A stretch of DNA of 64,000 nt from Xestospongia muta (Eukaryota; Porifera; Demospongiae; Haplosclerida; Petrosiidae), in NCBI GenBank assembly GCA_963693285.1, contig OY848917.1, positions 19,387,745 to 19,451,744 on the forward strand. The letters run 5' to 3'. The notes under the pieces are model-generated. The model saw nothing but the letters and a program-made list of their open reading frames with translations, was not told the DNA's origin and did no database searches. Positions 12,622-25,426 of the stretch are shown here, one piece after another (within the stretch, counting starts at the first letter, position 1; every line of letters starts with the position of its first letter). The translations under genes and the position numbers were made by a program.

Positions 12622-13994
12622 CCGTGCTAAAGTATCTTACAGGGAGGAGCCTTTAAACATCGGTATTAAATTGATATTTTGTCATATATCGATATCGTCC
12701 CGTTCTAAGTTGGTCTGTATTGCCAAATCGTACTGTATAACAATGTAGCCTATCGCAGGATTGTCCTGTAGCGAATGGCAAATTGTCCAACAGTCTAGTG
12801 CCAATCATTGTAAAAGTGATCTGTAGCAATGTGGCCATATCATGGGCTAATTATCCTTTAGTGTCCAGGTTGTTGTAGAGGATCAACCTAAGGGTGTTTA
12901 TATAAAAGTTAATACAAAAATGGACATTTGTAATTTTTATGTATCAATTTTTTAAGAAGTGGTGGCATAATTTTAAGCTTTTGAAAAAAGTGAAATGTAA
13001 AACTATAGTACATCAAGAAAAGCCAGATATATAATAAGTTATAAGCACAAAGTTAAAGATACCAGTTAAACAGGTTTTGGATGTAATAAATCAATATTAT
13101 CAGCCACAACAAGGGACAGAGATCAACATCTTTCTGGAAGATAAGGAAAGAGGTGAGGCTTCATTGTATTTTTCTTCAATAGGTGCAAGATCTTCAGGTA
13201 CTCTAATGTTAACTTCTCAATTGTACACTGATCTTGTAAAGGGATAATGTCCTGTTCATTGGTAGTTTGTTAATGCCTTTACCGTTATGATGTCCATATA
13301 TACTTGAATGTGCTGAAATCATTTTCTTCAGACTGACCATATAGTATATACATAGTATAAATTCATAGCATGGATGTTTGCTGATTGATTGCAGAAATTC
13401 TTATAAAGTAGGATGACTCACCAGACACTGGAGGATACTGCTAATATAGCAATTCCTAGCTGTGTTGGTGGTACCAAGAGGCTGTAATACTATGTAAAAC
13501 AGCATGGCTATAATTATTTTATTCCAATGAATACACGTGTATAGTTTGCACATGTGTGGACCAGTATAAAACAAAGAGTTAAAATTGAACGATAACCTTA
13601 TCCGACTAATGGCACTCCAACAACCAGTGTAAACCACCAATTTTTCAAAAGTCGTAAATAACTTTCTTCTCTGAGAATATACTTATTATTTATACTATAT
13701 AGGCCACTTTATTGATAAAAGAAATCGAGTTTACTCAAGAAATAGAGTTTGTGAAAATTATTATAACTGAGTAATTTGAATTTGACTCAAATTAATAAAT
13801 GAAAAAAATTCTTTAACAATTTTTAGCCAACATTTGTTTCTTTACTAAATTAGACCTTATTTAATGTTACTATTTTTAAAGCATTCATAAATATAACATT
13901 TTCGCAGAATAATAGAATTGTGGCAATTGTATATCACCACTATAATAATAGCTGTAACTATGTATTGCACAATAATATATCTAACTTTAAAAAA
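12622..13994. other. Intergenic region between genes B and C
   Basis: It holds the upstream region of gene B, unlike the leader block of the other genes, and the 3' flank of gene C. The last ~300 bp (13690-13994) is repeated at 32690-33031 behind gene D. Several short ORFs occur here (for example 13640-13401), but none shows a recognisable domain or conservation. Confidence 0.6.
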
Positions 13995-16900
13995 TTAATT
14001 TAATATGTCTGGATTCTCTCTTATATGACAGTCAGTGATATCTATCACTGACGTAATGTTTTTGTTATCTGCATTACCAGAAAGTATAGACAACTTTGCC
14101 TCAATCTATATGACATAAATTTACCATTGTTAGACCATGAGTTAAACAGTAACTTCAATTATCACATTTTTGTTCTTTACATAATAAGAGACTCACTTTT
14201 AATATTGATGATTTCAACTCATTTATTTCATTACATTGTTGTATGTAATTATCATGTGTTATAGGTTCTCCAGAATTTACTTTTTTATCTTTTGCCATAA
14301 TTCTAAACTGTAAAGAAAATGATTTATCACACTACATACATGTGATTGTATATTATTACCTTTGGCACATACAAAGCAGTTAATAAGAATGTTGGAGTAA
14401 AAGCAACAGAGGATGCATAAGCAATAAATATATATTCAAGACTTAGTGAAGAATTAGAGAACATGTTCAACATGTATGCACACAGTAGAAGCAAAAATGA
14501 GATAAAAACAATTATCAAACTGGACAGTTCTCCTTCTTTCTTGATATGAGAAATGATTTTACGGTTGTGCAGTGCCAATACAAGTATTGCAATGAACAGT
14601 GTTAGTAGATATGTATCCAGTGTCAGTACCCACAACATCTTAAATTCATTAGTACAATAATATTCTATCTTCATTGAATTCTTGACATTCTACAAAAAAG
14701 TATTATATATCATGCTTTTCAGGTTGCTCGACTAGATACAATGCTGTCATTGAGTAAGAAAGTGCCCAATGAATTATACTTATTAAAATAGCTGATTGGC
14801 CATGTCATATTGATTGTGTGCAATGAATATTATAAAATGTTGTGTGTGTATCTAATTAGATTGGTAATATAAACATAATATAATACTCGCTTGTAGTGTT
14901 AAAGTGCAAGATTAATATTGTCACATTTTTCAATGTTCAATACACACAATTGAGTGTACCAGTCAGTATATTACTTATGTTGACTTTTTAGTAACTTCCC
15001 AAGCAATGATTCCCATTATAAGTGTATTGAAAAAGGTAAGCAGAGGTTATTTAAACAAAAAAGGTGTACAACTGATATCATTTGATTTATTTTGGACTCA
15101 TTGCTTATCCACTCATATGACAGCAAAGCAAATTGCATTATTTGAGAAGACCAACCCAAAAAGCATGGTATTACAGATGATTATATTTGACAGAGAGATC
15201 ATGCATATTTTTGTGATAATGTAGAAAGAATTACATTACCAATACTCACTGTATTTGGACAACTATCTTCAAAATAAAAAAGTTGGATATAAAATGGTCT
15301 ATAAATCAACTTTGTGATAAGAACTAGAATTACAGGAGATGTAATGACAACTATCCCTAACAACAAGATCCAATCTGAAAGATATTTCTATAATGAAATA
15401 GATATAACATCAAAATTATTTTCAAAAACTCCACAACTAAAAGAATTCATATTTACCCTGTTTCTGATTCTTGGATTATAAAAAATACGATATATTCTCC
15501 AATTTTTTACTAACAAAGTAGTAAAGAATAATACAAGGGATCCATACCATATGGTATGAGATATCTGTCAAAGAGAGGCAAGTTGCACACAACAAAAAAC
15601 CATTTGAACAATACTTACATCACAAAGACGAGCTATAGGTTTTTCATAATTTCCCTTGACTCCCAAATAAAAAAAGGTCATTATTAATAAACCACTTATG
15701 AACATGCCACAGCATGACAAGTGAAGAAGAATGTTCAATTTTGGAGATGTAGCTTTAATGTGCCTGCAAATAAATATATAAGTTACCATATAATCCTACA
15801 TGGGATTTTAAGCAGGAATAAAAGTTCACATTTATTAGTTATACATCTATTAGTTTGCAGGTTTTCTAGTTCATAATACACTACCATAGTATCTAATTAC
15901 ACATTTTTATAACTGGATAATTTGTCTTAGTGATATACAGTCTTCAAGTTAACAACATTAACATAAACACCTTATTTTATGATTTGTAGAATTTATTTAA
16001 TGAACTAACTTGTTCTCTTTCCACATAAATGTAACTACTAACAGAACAACATCAGCAATAATACCAACTATATACCATATACCCATTATGACCATAGTCA
16101 CCACAAAACCAGGTGTTACAAATGAGCAGTTATAAGGGCTACCATCAGTAGGTAAATATCCACCTATATAGTACAATATAATTGTAGTAATTTATAATGA
16201 CATGTTTCATTGAGAAATGATAAAAATAATATGAGTATTACACTTTTGTATGATTTATGAACCTATATTGTCAGTAAATCTATTTTTTGTGTAAGCATTA
16301 AGAAAAAATAAAGCACTCTAACTGGCCATTTTAAGATCATTCAAGCTTTAGTTTTAGCAATGAAAAAAACTTTTCTTGATTTGTCCATCCTAATAACTAT
16401 TAGCTATGTATTAATTCTACCATATCTACGTACTCACCTTTCCATGAAATATCACAGCATTCAGTGATGTTTCTACAAATATTGTAGACTACTTCTGGCT
16501 CTCTTAATGATTGAAACTTCTCCAAAACACATTCTTCTTTTCCTTAAATAAATTTGTCAATATATGTTATTGACACTAAATAATTTACTTGATAATTGTG
16601 TCACTAAATATAGACTGTGATTACTTCTATCAGAATGATGAAACTTATGTATTCCCTAACACAAAAAGAGTCAATTATAATCTATTGAAAAAAGACTATA
16701 TCAAGTCAAATGACAGCACTTACTGATAGTCCATTATAAGGACTAACTGAATTCTCTAGACTATCTTGAAGAATTTGACCAAGACGTGGACGGTGCCGTG
16801 GACTATTAATAACTGAGAAGATGTCATCATTCAAAAATTCATTCTCAATTTTAGTAAGACTAGCATTCCATGTCAGTGCTAAAGCAGTAGTAGCATCATA

Positions 16901-19900
16901 TGCATTTAATAACTTAGAATGAATAATAAGAGATGAATACTCCTCCATTGTCATACTAGCTGAGATATTTAGTACCACATTATAGAATATTTTAGTCAGA
17001 ACATCATCTACCTCCTGTAGATATTAAATGTCAATAAAGTAAATGAACAGATAGTGAACTAACAGTTTTCATATTAATGTTAAAAGGAGAGGTATCCACA
17101 AATAGTGTAGAGTTAATAGCTTCTAATATCTGTTCATTAGTACAGTTTGAGGTAGTGTCATTCCCTTCCAAGTACCACCATTTAGTGTTATATATACCAG
17201 GTAGTATCCAAACATGATCAGCAGTAGTTAGCTTCAGATGGTATGCCTACACAAGTAAATTACATTAATCTTATATTTAATTACTTGTACTAGTAATAAA
17301 AATAGAAATTACTAAAATCAGATCATGTTAAAATCACATAACACATAATACTGTTAGACATAATTTTACATGTATTAACTTACAACACAAAAAACAGTTC
17401 TAGCATGTGACTCTCCAAAAATAGGTAAAAACACTCGAACATCATTTAACTAAATGTACTGAAAATGGTAAATTGTAACAATAAATCACACACTTTTGCA
17501 TCTTCCAAAACTTCTTCAGGTGATATTTTAAAAGAACCAAGATCAAATACTGTCATGTTGCTGTTGTTACTTATCAATAAATTTGACAAATGTTCAGCTA
17601 CCTATATTATAAAATGACAGAAATAATGGACTATGTACATGTATGGTTATACATGTACATAGTACATTAATCAACCTTTCTATTTTCTTTCCTTATGCAT
17701 ATCCCCTTTTATTAGTTTTAAAGCAATTTAAGCTTTATAATTTGACATCATGAATCTTTAATTTTTTTCTGCCTTCTTTTCTCTTGCTTGTAGGTTATAG
17801 ATATGCTTATAATTATTCTTTGTTAAAGCATTTATCTTGTTATATAGGAATAATAATTAGTAGTCATCACAGCATTTACTACAATATACTTTCCATGTAA
17901 AGGAATTAAGTATTTAATACTCACTAATTATGTTACATCACTTTCGGGTAGATTCCTGTACTATCTTGTCATACTTTACTATATAAGTCAATGTTATTCT
18001 TCCTGTAACCATAGCTCTTATATTATATTACCGTTTGTTCTTTTTATGCATATACCAATTGAAAATTTGAAGTGTGAACAGTGTTAACTAGAGTTCAAAT
18101 ATCTACTTGTTTCCAAAAAACGGTCACAAAAATAAGTTCTTTCTGTTAACGAAAGACCACAAAGGTTAATTGTACATCTTTGAGAGCCTATTGCTTTATT
18201 ATTAGTTTGTAACTATAAATAGTATTATTGTAGCTTAACTCTGCACTAATTGAATGAGTTTATAATGTGCCACTATAATGAAAAATAGATGACACACTAG
18301 TTAAAACATTAATCATAAACCCATAGTCTTGAGAGCCTATTACTTTATAATTAGTTTGTAAGTAGTGATTATTCTATTTATCATCAAATGGAACTGATCG
18401 AGAAGGACATTCCTGATGCTGTAATAAAAAATATTATTGTAGCTTATCTCTGCACTAATTGAAAGAGTTTATAATGTACCACTATAATGAAAAATAGATG
18501 ACACACTAGTGATAACATAATCATAAAGCAATAATCTCTCAAAAGATACTGCAAGTCTACAACTAACCTTTGTGGTTTGTTATTAACAGAAATGACATAT
18601 TTTTATGACCGAAAGCAAGTAGGTGCTTGAGCTCCAGTTAATTGTTATGTACTTCAAAATTTTGATTGATATATGCCTAAAAAGAATAAAAGGTACTGTT
18701 TATGATTGAGCTTTTCCTAATTGACTCAATAGTAAAGTATGGCAAAATGGTGCCCCGGAAGTGACGTCACGTTTAATAATTATTAGTGAGTATTAAATAC
18801 TTAGTTATTTAAATGAAGAGGCATTTAGAAGGCAAATAGTGCAAACATTGGGAATAATTAATTTATCAGAAATTTTAATGTACACATATGACAAAATGTT
18901 AACAGAATTGACATTAAACGACCATGTGTCAGATATAATGCACTCTACGCGGATTCTCACTGACTATAAAAGGAGGGTGGGCTGCCTGGAAGGATATGAC
19001 ACCTATCAAAGAATCAGATGGATGCAATATTCAAACCTAGATGTCGTTCTAGATAGTAGCCATACCAATTTGAACAACCTACGCAAAACATCTATAATGG
19101 TTGTAATAGTTAGCTCTAGGTACCTTCTCTTGAACACCTTCTTCCCCTCTAGACTGTCAAAGTTGATCACAAGAGAAAGTCTTACACGTTTTCTACTGCT
19201 CGCCATTTCACTACAGAAACTTACACACTTACACGTATCCAAAAAACCGGGAATATCTGCACTAAACATACACATAATATTAATTAAGCAGTTGTTGCAA
19301 CAGCTACAGAAGTGCATATGTATGATGTAAACAGGAAAAGAAACAGTTTCCATTTTTAAATATTGAAAAGTTTTGCGTGTGGCATTTTGTGGGCAACCTA
19401 GCCCCCTTTTATACTGTGCATGCTCGTTTAAAATCTGTTAACTCAATGTTATTATAATAATTGGTAATTATTGCAACTTGTTGATCACTATTTAGATTAC
19501 TTATTTATTTTATGAGATGAATATGCACTTTTGATATTATATTAATACAGTCAATTGTATGATGACCTTAATATTATATTACTACCGGTGAGTTACAAAT
19601 TCTTTGTTCATAAATATGGCTTCAATTGTAGTGACAAGATTACTTTTTGGCTTCTTGACTGGCTTTAATATATTGGATTAAACTAGTTTTAGTTCTACAT
19701 TCTATTGATGAATCTATGGTAAACAAGACTTGGTTGAAATGACATAATGCTTGATATATATTGTACATTCTCGATTATCCGAATACCGATTATCCAAATT
19801 GCATTTTTAATAATTAATATACTCATGTGATAATATTAGTACAGCATGGCTGTTGAAAGTGTCACACGTGTGGAGAAGGTCAGTTCAAAAAGAAAGAAAG

Positions 19901-21930
19901 TTGTATTATCTATAAAAGAAAAACTAGATATTTTGGAATTAATAGAGAAAGGAACTTCCTACGCTATTATAACAGAGAAATATGGAATTGGAAAATCTAC
20001 TGTGACCGACATCAAAAAAATAAACACAAACTAGAAGCAATCCAGAAAAAAACTGTGGATATGGGGCAGCTTAAAGCAACAAATGCAATGGTGCGTAAAG
20101 GTGTTCAGATAATTAAGGATGTACTGTATTATTAAATAAAGTATTTGAAAATGATGTCTATTCTAACATTACTATATCAGTAGCAAATCATAGTCTATTT
20201 CATGAAGAAAATTTGATATAATAAAATTTCTTTCTTTCTTGAGATAATATGAAACTAAAAAATTGATTGGTTGATTCAACCACGTCACATGATACATTCT
20301 CATAATTAAATGATACAAATTAAATAAAAAATGAGTTAACAAACTATATATGTCCATTGCCATTGTCTTAGAAATACACAATGTACCCAATCTAATGAAA
20401 CCCTATAAGTTAAACTTCATACTCTATACAGTACTATTCAATAAATCAATCTTATTACTCACTGATACATGGTATTCATCCTCTACTGAAAATATGCCCA
20501 CTCTTTTCCAACCAAAGTGTTCTAACAAGTCTTGTCTCACGTTATTTAAAAAGTGATCATCTGGTACTGTAGTATAGAAATAAGGATATCTACTGGTGTC
20601 TTCAAGTGATGGATCAGTCACTGAATACGATATCTAATAAAATAATTATTTACTCATAGTATAGATAGTGGTTATTTATAATGAGATCATGATCATAAAT
20701 GCTTAAAATCATCCTATAATTGTTTTAAGTTTTATAACTTGAAGCTATCTTCATATATAAAACTGTGTGTTTAATGATAATAAGTATATAGTTGTTGTCA
20801 CTTCCAATTCTTGTATATGCATACGAAAACAAAGTTATTATAGCTACACATAATAATTATTATTCAAAATATTGTTTTACAACTGCATACATGTGTGGAA
20901 TACATCACATGAGAATGGTTAAATAGCAATGTATCTTAACATGATAAAAACTAAACAATAATAATATCATTCATTCATTAACATACCTCTATTATATTGA
21001 ATCTTCCACACACATAACCAATACTTTTGGCAACATTAGTGTCATAAGGACCAACAACTCCATGAAAAGGATGTTGAGTATATCTGCTTACTAGTATCTG
21101 ATATGGCTTGGTTGGATCCTATAGTAAGTTATGATCAAATCAAAACAATGAACCTTGAGTCTATTACTGCTATTTAAATTGTTTATATATAATATTAGTT
21201 AAGCTATGTTAGAAATTTAATGAAGTCTATCTTTGTATTATAGCTAATTTATTTCAATAACATACTAGGTTATTTTAAATTGTTAAACATTAATATCATC
21301 CACAGCTAACACTAGAAAACATTCCTGAGGAAAATGATTAAGAAGACCCAAAAGCTTTGATATAATTATTCATATACATTAACACATTATTAAGTGTGTG
21401 CTTAATTAACCACAAACACTCAATCTTGGTAATATTGTCCAATAAGATACTAATACTACCTGTCACTGGTTTAAGAAATGTGACTCTGTCTATCCTACAT
21501 CAATTTATATACAGTATATGTACCTGTATTAGCTCACATAAGAAGTAGGCTTTAAATGCTTCATATAAGCATATATCATTTATCATACAATATAGATAAT
21601 ATAATTATACATACATATATATACATATATATACATATAATGTTATCTAACCTGTACAAGATCATTAGTGAATACAGGCAATAGTTCCAGTTTAAAACAG
21701 CTCAGTATATTGGGGTCCTGGTTGATCTTGTCTATAGCTAACTCCACTGCACTCATAGTTAACATATCACACTCATCGAGATCTCTCTTTGAGTCTGGAG
21801 AACAAGGAAAGAACCCGAGGAAACGAAGAGGATGTTTAACATCTTCTGAAGTACAGTTATACAGAACAGGTCCAGGAACACCGTCTGTTAAAAGACTTAG
21901 CAATATACAAAACAGAAAAAGCATCTTCAT
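13995..21930 (-). CDS. GABA-B-like class C GPCR, gene C (complete, 16 exons, 832 aa)
   Basis: Exons: 21930-21652, 21118-20987, 20633-20463, 17601-17494, 17449-17384, 17246-17064, 17014-16724, 16655-16589, 16542-16438, 16163-16010, 15763-15619, 15564-15457, 15387-15250, 14689-14360, 14307-14197, 14105-13995 (TAA). All borders are GT/AG and phases are consistent. Start MKMLFLF with a signal peptide; flytrap with the same motifs as gene B; seven membrane segments in exons 10-14, TM7 ending ALYVPK. It is of the second type: exon 4 is 108 nt (SNNSNMTVFDLGSF), exon 5 has GESHARTVFCV, exon 8 is 67 nt and exon 15 is 111 nt with MAKDKKVNSGEP. Exon 9 has RNITECCD, an N-glycosylation sequon just before TM1. 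Intron 3 is 2.86 kb and carries a palindromic element and a Tigger relic. The longer C-tail (exon 16, 36 residues) distinguishes it from D. Confidence 0.9.
17905..18806. repeat. Long palindromic foldback element in intron 3 of gene C
   Basis: The left half (from AAGTATTTAATACTCACTAAT) reappears inverted in the right half (ending ATTAGTGAGTATTAAATACTT). Matching inverted segments include GACCACAAAGGTTA with AACCTTTGTGGT, the AGTATGAC/GTCATACT neighbourhood, and AAAAATAGATGACACACTAG, which is also directly repeated at ~18280 and ~18490. Arms are ~430 bp around a centre near 18370. This fits a foldback MITE; no ORF is present. Related palindromes occupy intron 3 of D and E. Confidence 0.75.
18839..19353. 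other. Unassigned overlapping ORFs in intron 3 of gene C
   Basis: An open frame of 163 codons (plus, 18839-19330, no ATG at its start) overlaps one of 115 codons (minus, 19353-19006). The minus frame contains an internal MASSRKRVRLSL, which recalls the start of Tigger-type transposases, but the rest does not follow that family. The stretch is more GC-rich than its surroundings, suggesting inserted material. No function can be assigned and neither frame may be expressed. Confidence 0.3.
19761..20126 (+). mobile_element. pogo/Tigger-like deletion derivative with transposase N-terminus
   Basis: A 366 bp insertion flanked by TA on both sides (19759-19760, 20127-20128); the empty site is preserved in gene A's intron 3 near 113-135. 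The left end contains ACATTCTCGATTATCCGAA, the CTCGATTATCCGAA terminal repeat typical of pogo/Tigger. The right end stops at GTACTG, the complement of the usual CAGTAC start. Inside, an ATG at 19846 opens the transposase helix-turn-helix (KRKKVVLSIKEKLDILELIEKG, then YGIGKSTVTDIKK), the CENP-B-type DNA-binding fold. The frame breaks after KKINTN; the next frame continues with KHKLEAIQKKTVDMGQL. The catalytic domain is deleted. Confidence 0.85.
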
Positions 21931-22054
21931 AGGCCGTAACTAACCGGATATAAACCTTAGCTAACCGGATGTAATTGGCTTCTGTCCACTGACACGCCCA
22001 CGAGCCGTGTCAGCTCTTAACAGCCTCTCCTTCTACTCCAGTCGGTATCAACAA
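21931..22054 (-). promoter_or_regulatory. Conserved leader block of gene C, cut by the TIR element
   Basis: Same arrangement as upstream of gene A: two AACTAACCGGAT repeats, then GACACGCCCACGAGCCGTGTCA (an imperfect GACACG...CGTGTC palindrome, ~21992-22013) and CCTCTCCTTCTACTCC. The 8.2 kb element inserted at 22055-22063, separating this block from sequence that continues at 30300. The distal promoter of gene C, if any, has therefore been displaced. Confidence 0.5.
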
Positions 22055-22063
22055 GAATAAGTT

Positions 22064-22103
22064 ACTCTGTTGAAGTTAGCAGCACATTCGTGCAGCAGCA
22101 CAT
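22064..22103 (+). repeat. Left terminal inverted repeat of the 8.2 kb element
   Basis: Starts ACTCTGTTGAAG. It holds two copies of AGCAGCACATTC, which could be repeated protein-binding sites. It is preceded by the target duplication at 22055-22063. Confidence 0.88.
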
Positions 22104-22639
22104 TCCTCAGGTACTAGATAACCACGCCTTATTAAATATTTGTGGTTTCAAGTATTTTTGATAGGGTGGAGCTGCAGTTGTTGTTTTGCTGTATACTGAA
22201 AATTTACAGCAACAATCACATTGTGTGTAAGATAAAACATTCCATCCGTTTAGTTAATATATTATAAATGATAGCCAATTAATTCCTTTCAAAATACTTT
22301 GTTTAATAAATTGTAATAAATTACTTTTTATATTTTAAGAACAAAATTTTTAGCATGAAATTGTTAGCATGAATAATCAATAAAACTAGCACCACAGTCA
22401 CTGGCCTCCAGCAAAACTTGTCCTTAATTCCTTATACTAGATTGTTTTGCATACAAGTCTAAAAAAGTTAGGTTATTATAAATATTTACATGAATTTATT
22501 ACTGAATTGAAACAGGTAGTTTAAGTTCACCTCACAGTGATAAGTTTAACACTCTTGCATGCGAATATAAAATGATGATGGTTTGTCATATACAAAGATG
22601 ACACCATCATTCAATATGATTTCTTAATATACATCATTA

Positions 22640-22915
22640 CAACAGTTTACATTCGAAGTCATAATAACCAGCAATAAGAGGAAATGTACTAAAAAAAATG
22701 AACAAATGGTCTTATTGCTGGGCGAGGAAGAGACACCCACATCAAAACAATTGACAATACTATTTCTACTAACTTGACACACTTGAATATCATATTGTCA
22801 TTTACATCTGAAATCTCTATAGCCAGCAATAAGAGGAAATGTACTAAAAAAGAACAAATGCTCTTATTGCTGGGCGAGGAAGACACACCCACATCAAAAC
22901 AACTGACGATAGCAT
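22640..22915. repeat. Short array of the ~153 bp repeat (about 1.7 copies)
   Basis: Copies of the unit found in the main array at 24487-25303, here spaced 155 bp apart (AAGAGGAAATGTAC at 22676 and 22831). Confidence 0.85.
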
Positions 22916-24486
22916 AGGCGGGTGAGGTACGTATATTTAGGGGGGTTCACACCATAACTATGTGATGAATATGCAAACATGAATGTACCTATAAGGCAGA
23001 AACTATGTTTGATATAATCACAATCAGCGAAAATGGTCAAATTTGCTATTAGCATCAAAAATAGAGTAGTTATTAATGGATTAGGCAAACTATGTTATTA
23101 TCATACTAATTAAGGATTAAAGTAGTGAATAGATGGACTAACAAAGAATGAATTTGATTAACCAATAGCTTAGCTAAGTATGAATTATTATTGTTAATGT
23201 TGTTGTCAATTCATCAACATTTGAGTTATGTGTGTTATATGTGTATTAAGTGATGATAATAATTATGCTTAAAGTATGTTACACCTAATACTTAAAATAC
23301 AGTAATTGTAGCAGTGGAAATTAAATTTACTAATTACACTTTAAATGCAGATAGAAGCAAATATTTATTAAATGTGCTTACACAAGAACATATTACAGAT
23401 CAGTAACCAAATGCTACACTCAATACTGTCAATAGAAAAAAGAAATAAATAACAACAGAACAAAACAAAACAATTATTAAGAAATGAGTAAAACCACACT
23501 CTATATGAAATGGCCTGACTAAATATGTTTGCTCAGTGAATTGGAATCTTTTGAGTCATATTATATCTATATAATACTAGTAACAACTGTATAAAAGACA
23601 CCAAATCTGGTGTGAGAGAGAGACATAGAAAGATAGAGATGCAGAGAGAGACATGACATAATATATAACAAAACTGGGGATTACCAAATATGGCAGTGTT
23701 TACATAGATGTATTAGTAAGACACTCTCATAATGTAATAATCACTACATCTATATAATTATATTATATGTACTACATGAATTGAATATTGACAAACTATA
23801 AAAATAAACTTTCCCCTATTATTAACATATTGTGTTGTAATTGCTAAAATGATTTTACTAAAATTAACCAATAACGTATGCTAGGTATGCATACATATTA
23901 CAATCATCATAACAGCTGATTAGTGAATTAAATTATGATAATAAACAAATCAACACTATGAACAGTATGGATAGTGTATCCTCCTTCATAGATTAGAGTA
24001 TATGATGTTTACATCTAAATAAATTGAGTCTGTTTTTATATATACAATATAGAAATCAACTGAAGTTAATGTAAGGCTAAAATAATACATTAATACATTA
24101 TTATATACTAGTGTATATGTGAGAGGGAGTGTACACATGTAACAACATTACTTTGTCTATTATCATAACTACACTCATAGCAGCTATGACAGGACATTTT
24201 TCAAAACTATAGCAAAACAATCAATGACTGATGCATGTAGTGTCAGATTTCTAATGATTAACTGATTTTACACTGATTTTCCAATAAATATACAAAGGTA
24301 TTGTATCATGCAATTTGAAGAATTATAATAACACTAGTGTGATCAAGGATTTCAAATCTATGGTTATTGTGAATTCAAAGAAACCAGTATAAGATATTTT
24401 TTTCACTTTAATTTAGTTTAAAATAAAGAAAATACATAGGACAGGAAATTAGGCATGTTTAGAAAATTGATGGTGGCCTACATCAA
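22916..24486. other. Non-coding interior of the 8.2 kb element
   Basis: AT-rich sequence with no recognisable protein or RNA. A GA-rich stretch lies near 23617-23655. It could hold diverged exons that I cannot detect. Confidence 0.5.
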
Positions 24487-25303
24487 AAATGAACAAATGG
24501 TCTTATTTCTGGTCAAGGAAGATACACCCACATCAAAACAACTGACAATAGTATTTGTACTAAATTGACACACTTGAATATCATATTGTCATTTACATCT
24601 GACGTCTCCATAGCCAACAATAAGAGGAAATGTACTAAAAAATTAAGAAATGGTCTTATGGCTAGGCGATGAAGACACGCCCACATCAAAACAACTGACA
24701 ATAGTATTTGTACTAAATTGACACACTTGAATATCATATTGTCATTTACATCTGAAGTCTCCATAGCCAGCAATAAGAGGAAATGTACTAAAAAATTAAG
24801 AAATGCTTTTATTGCTGGGCAAGAAAGACACACCCACATCAAAACAACTGACGATAGTAATTGTACTAACTTGAGACACTTGAATATCATATTGTCATTT
24901 ACATCTGAAGTCTCTATAGCCAGCAATAAGAGGAAATGTACTAAAAAATGAACAAATGGTCTTATTGGTGGGCGATGAAGACACACCCACATAAAAACAA
25001 CTGACAATAGTATTTGTACTAAATTGACACACTTGAAAATCATGTTAATGTTTACATAAGAAGTCTTCATAGCCAGCAATAAGAGGAAATGTACTAAAAA
25101 ATAAACAAATGCTTTTATTGCTGGGCAAGGAAGACACACCCACAACAAAACAACTGACGATAGTATTTTTATTAACTTGACACACTTGAAGAACATATTG
25201 TCATGTACATCTGAAGTCTCAATAGCCAGCAACAAGAGGAAATGTACTAAAAAATGAACAAATGGTCTTATTGCTGGGCAAGGAAGACACACCCACATCA
25301 AAA
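24487..25303 (-). repeat. 153 bp tandem repeat array, open in one minus-strand frame
   Basis: About 5.3 copies with an exact 153 bp period: AAGAGGAAATGTACT recurs at 24622, 24775, 24928, 25081 and 25234. Since 153 is 51 codons, a minus-strand frame stays open for 274 codons (25337-24513), giving a 51-residue repeat with hydrophobic segments such as LVHFLLLLA and ILLSVVLMWVCL. Each unit also contains a 12 bp inverted repeat, CCAGCAATAAGA / TCTTATTGCTGG, around ~28 bp. The open frame may be a by-product of the period; a membrane protein is possible but unsupported. Confidence 0.85.
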
Positions 25304-25426
25304 TTATTATAATAGGTATACCAAGTGGAATTAACACCAGTCCAAAAAGGAATACTTGAACATTGAGTGCACAGTAGAAGATAACGTTGCTAATTCACAG
25401 ATGATAACAGTATTCATTTATTTCAG

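Noticed and set aside
18839..19330. 163-codon plus ORF in intron 3 of gene C as a real gene
   Set aside because: No ATG at its start, no recognised domain, and overlapped by an opposite frame that looks equally protein-like; kept only as an unassigned ORF region.
24718..24951. 77-codon plus-strand ORF in the 153 bp repeat array
   Set aside because: Shadow of the repeat period; the longer continuous frame is on the minus strand and even that is doubtful as a protein.
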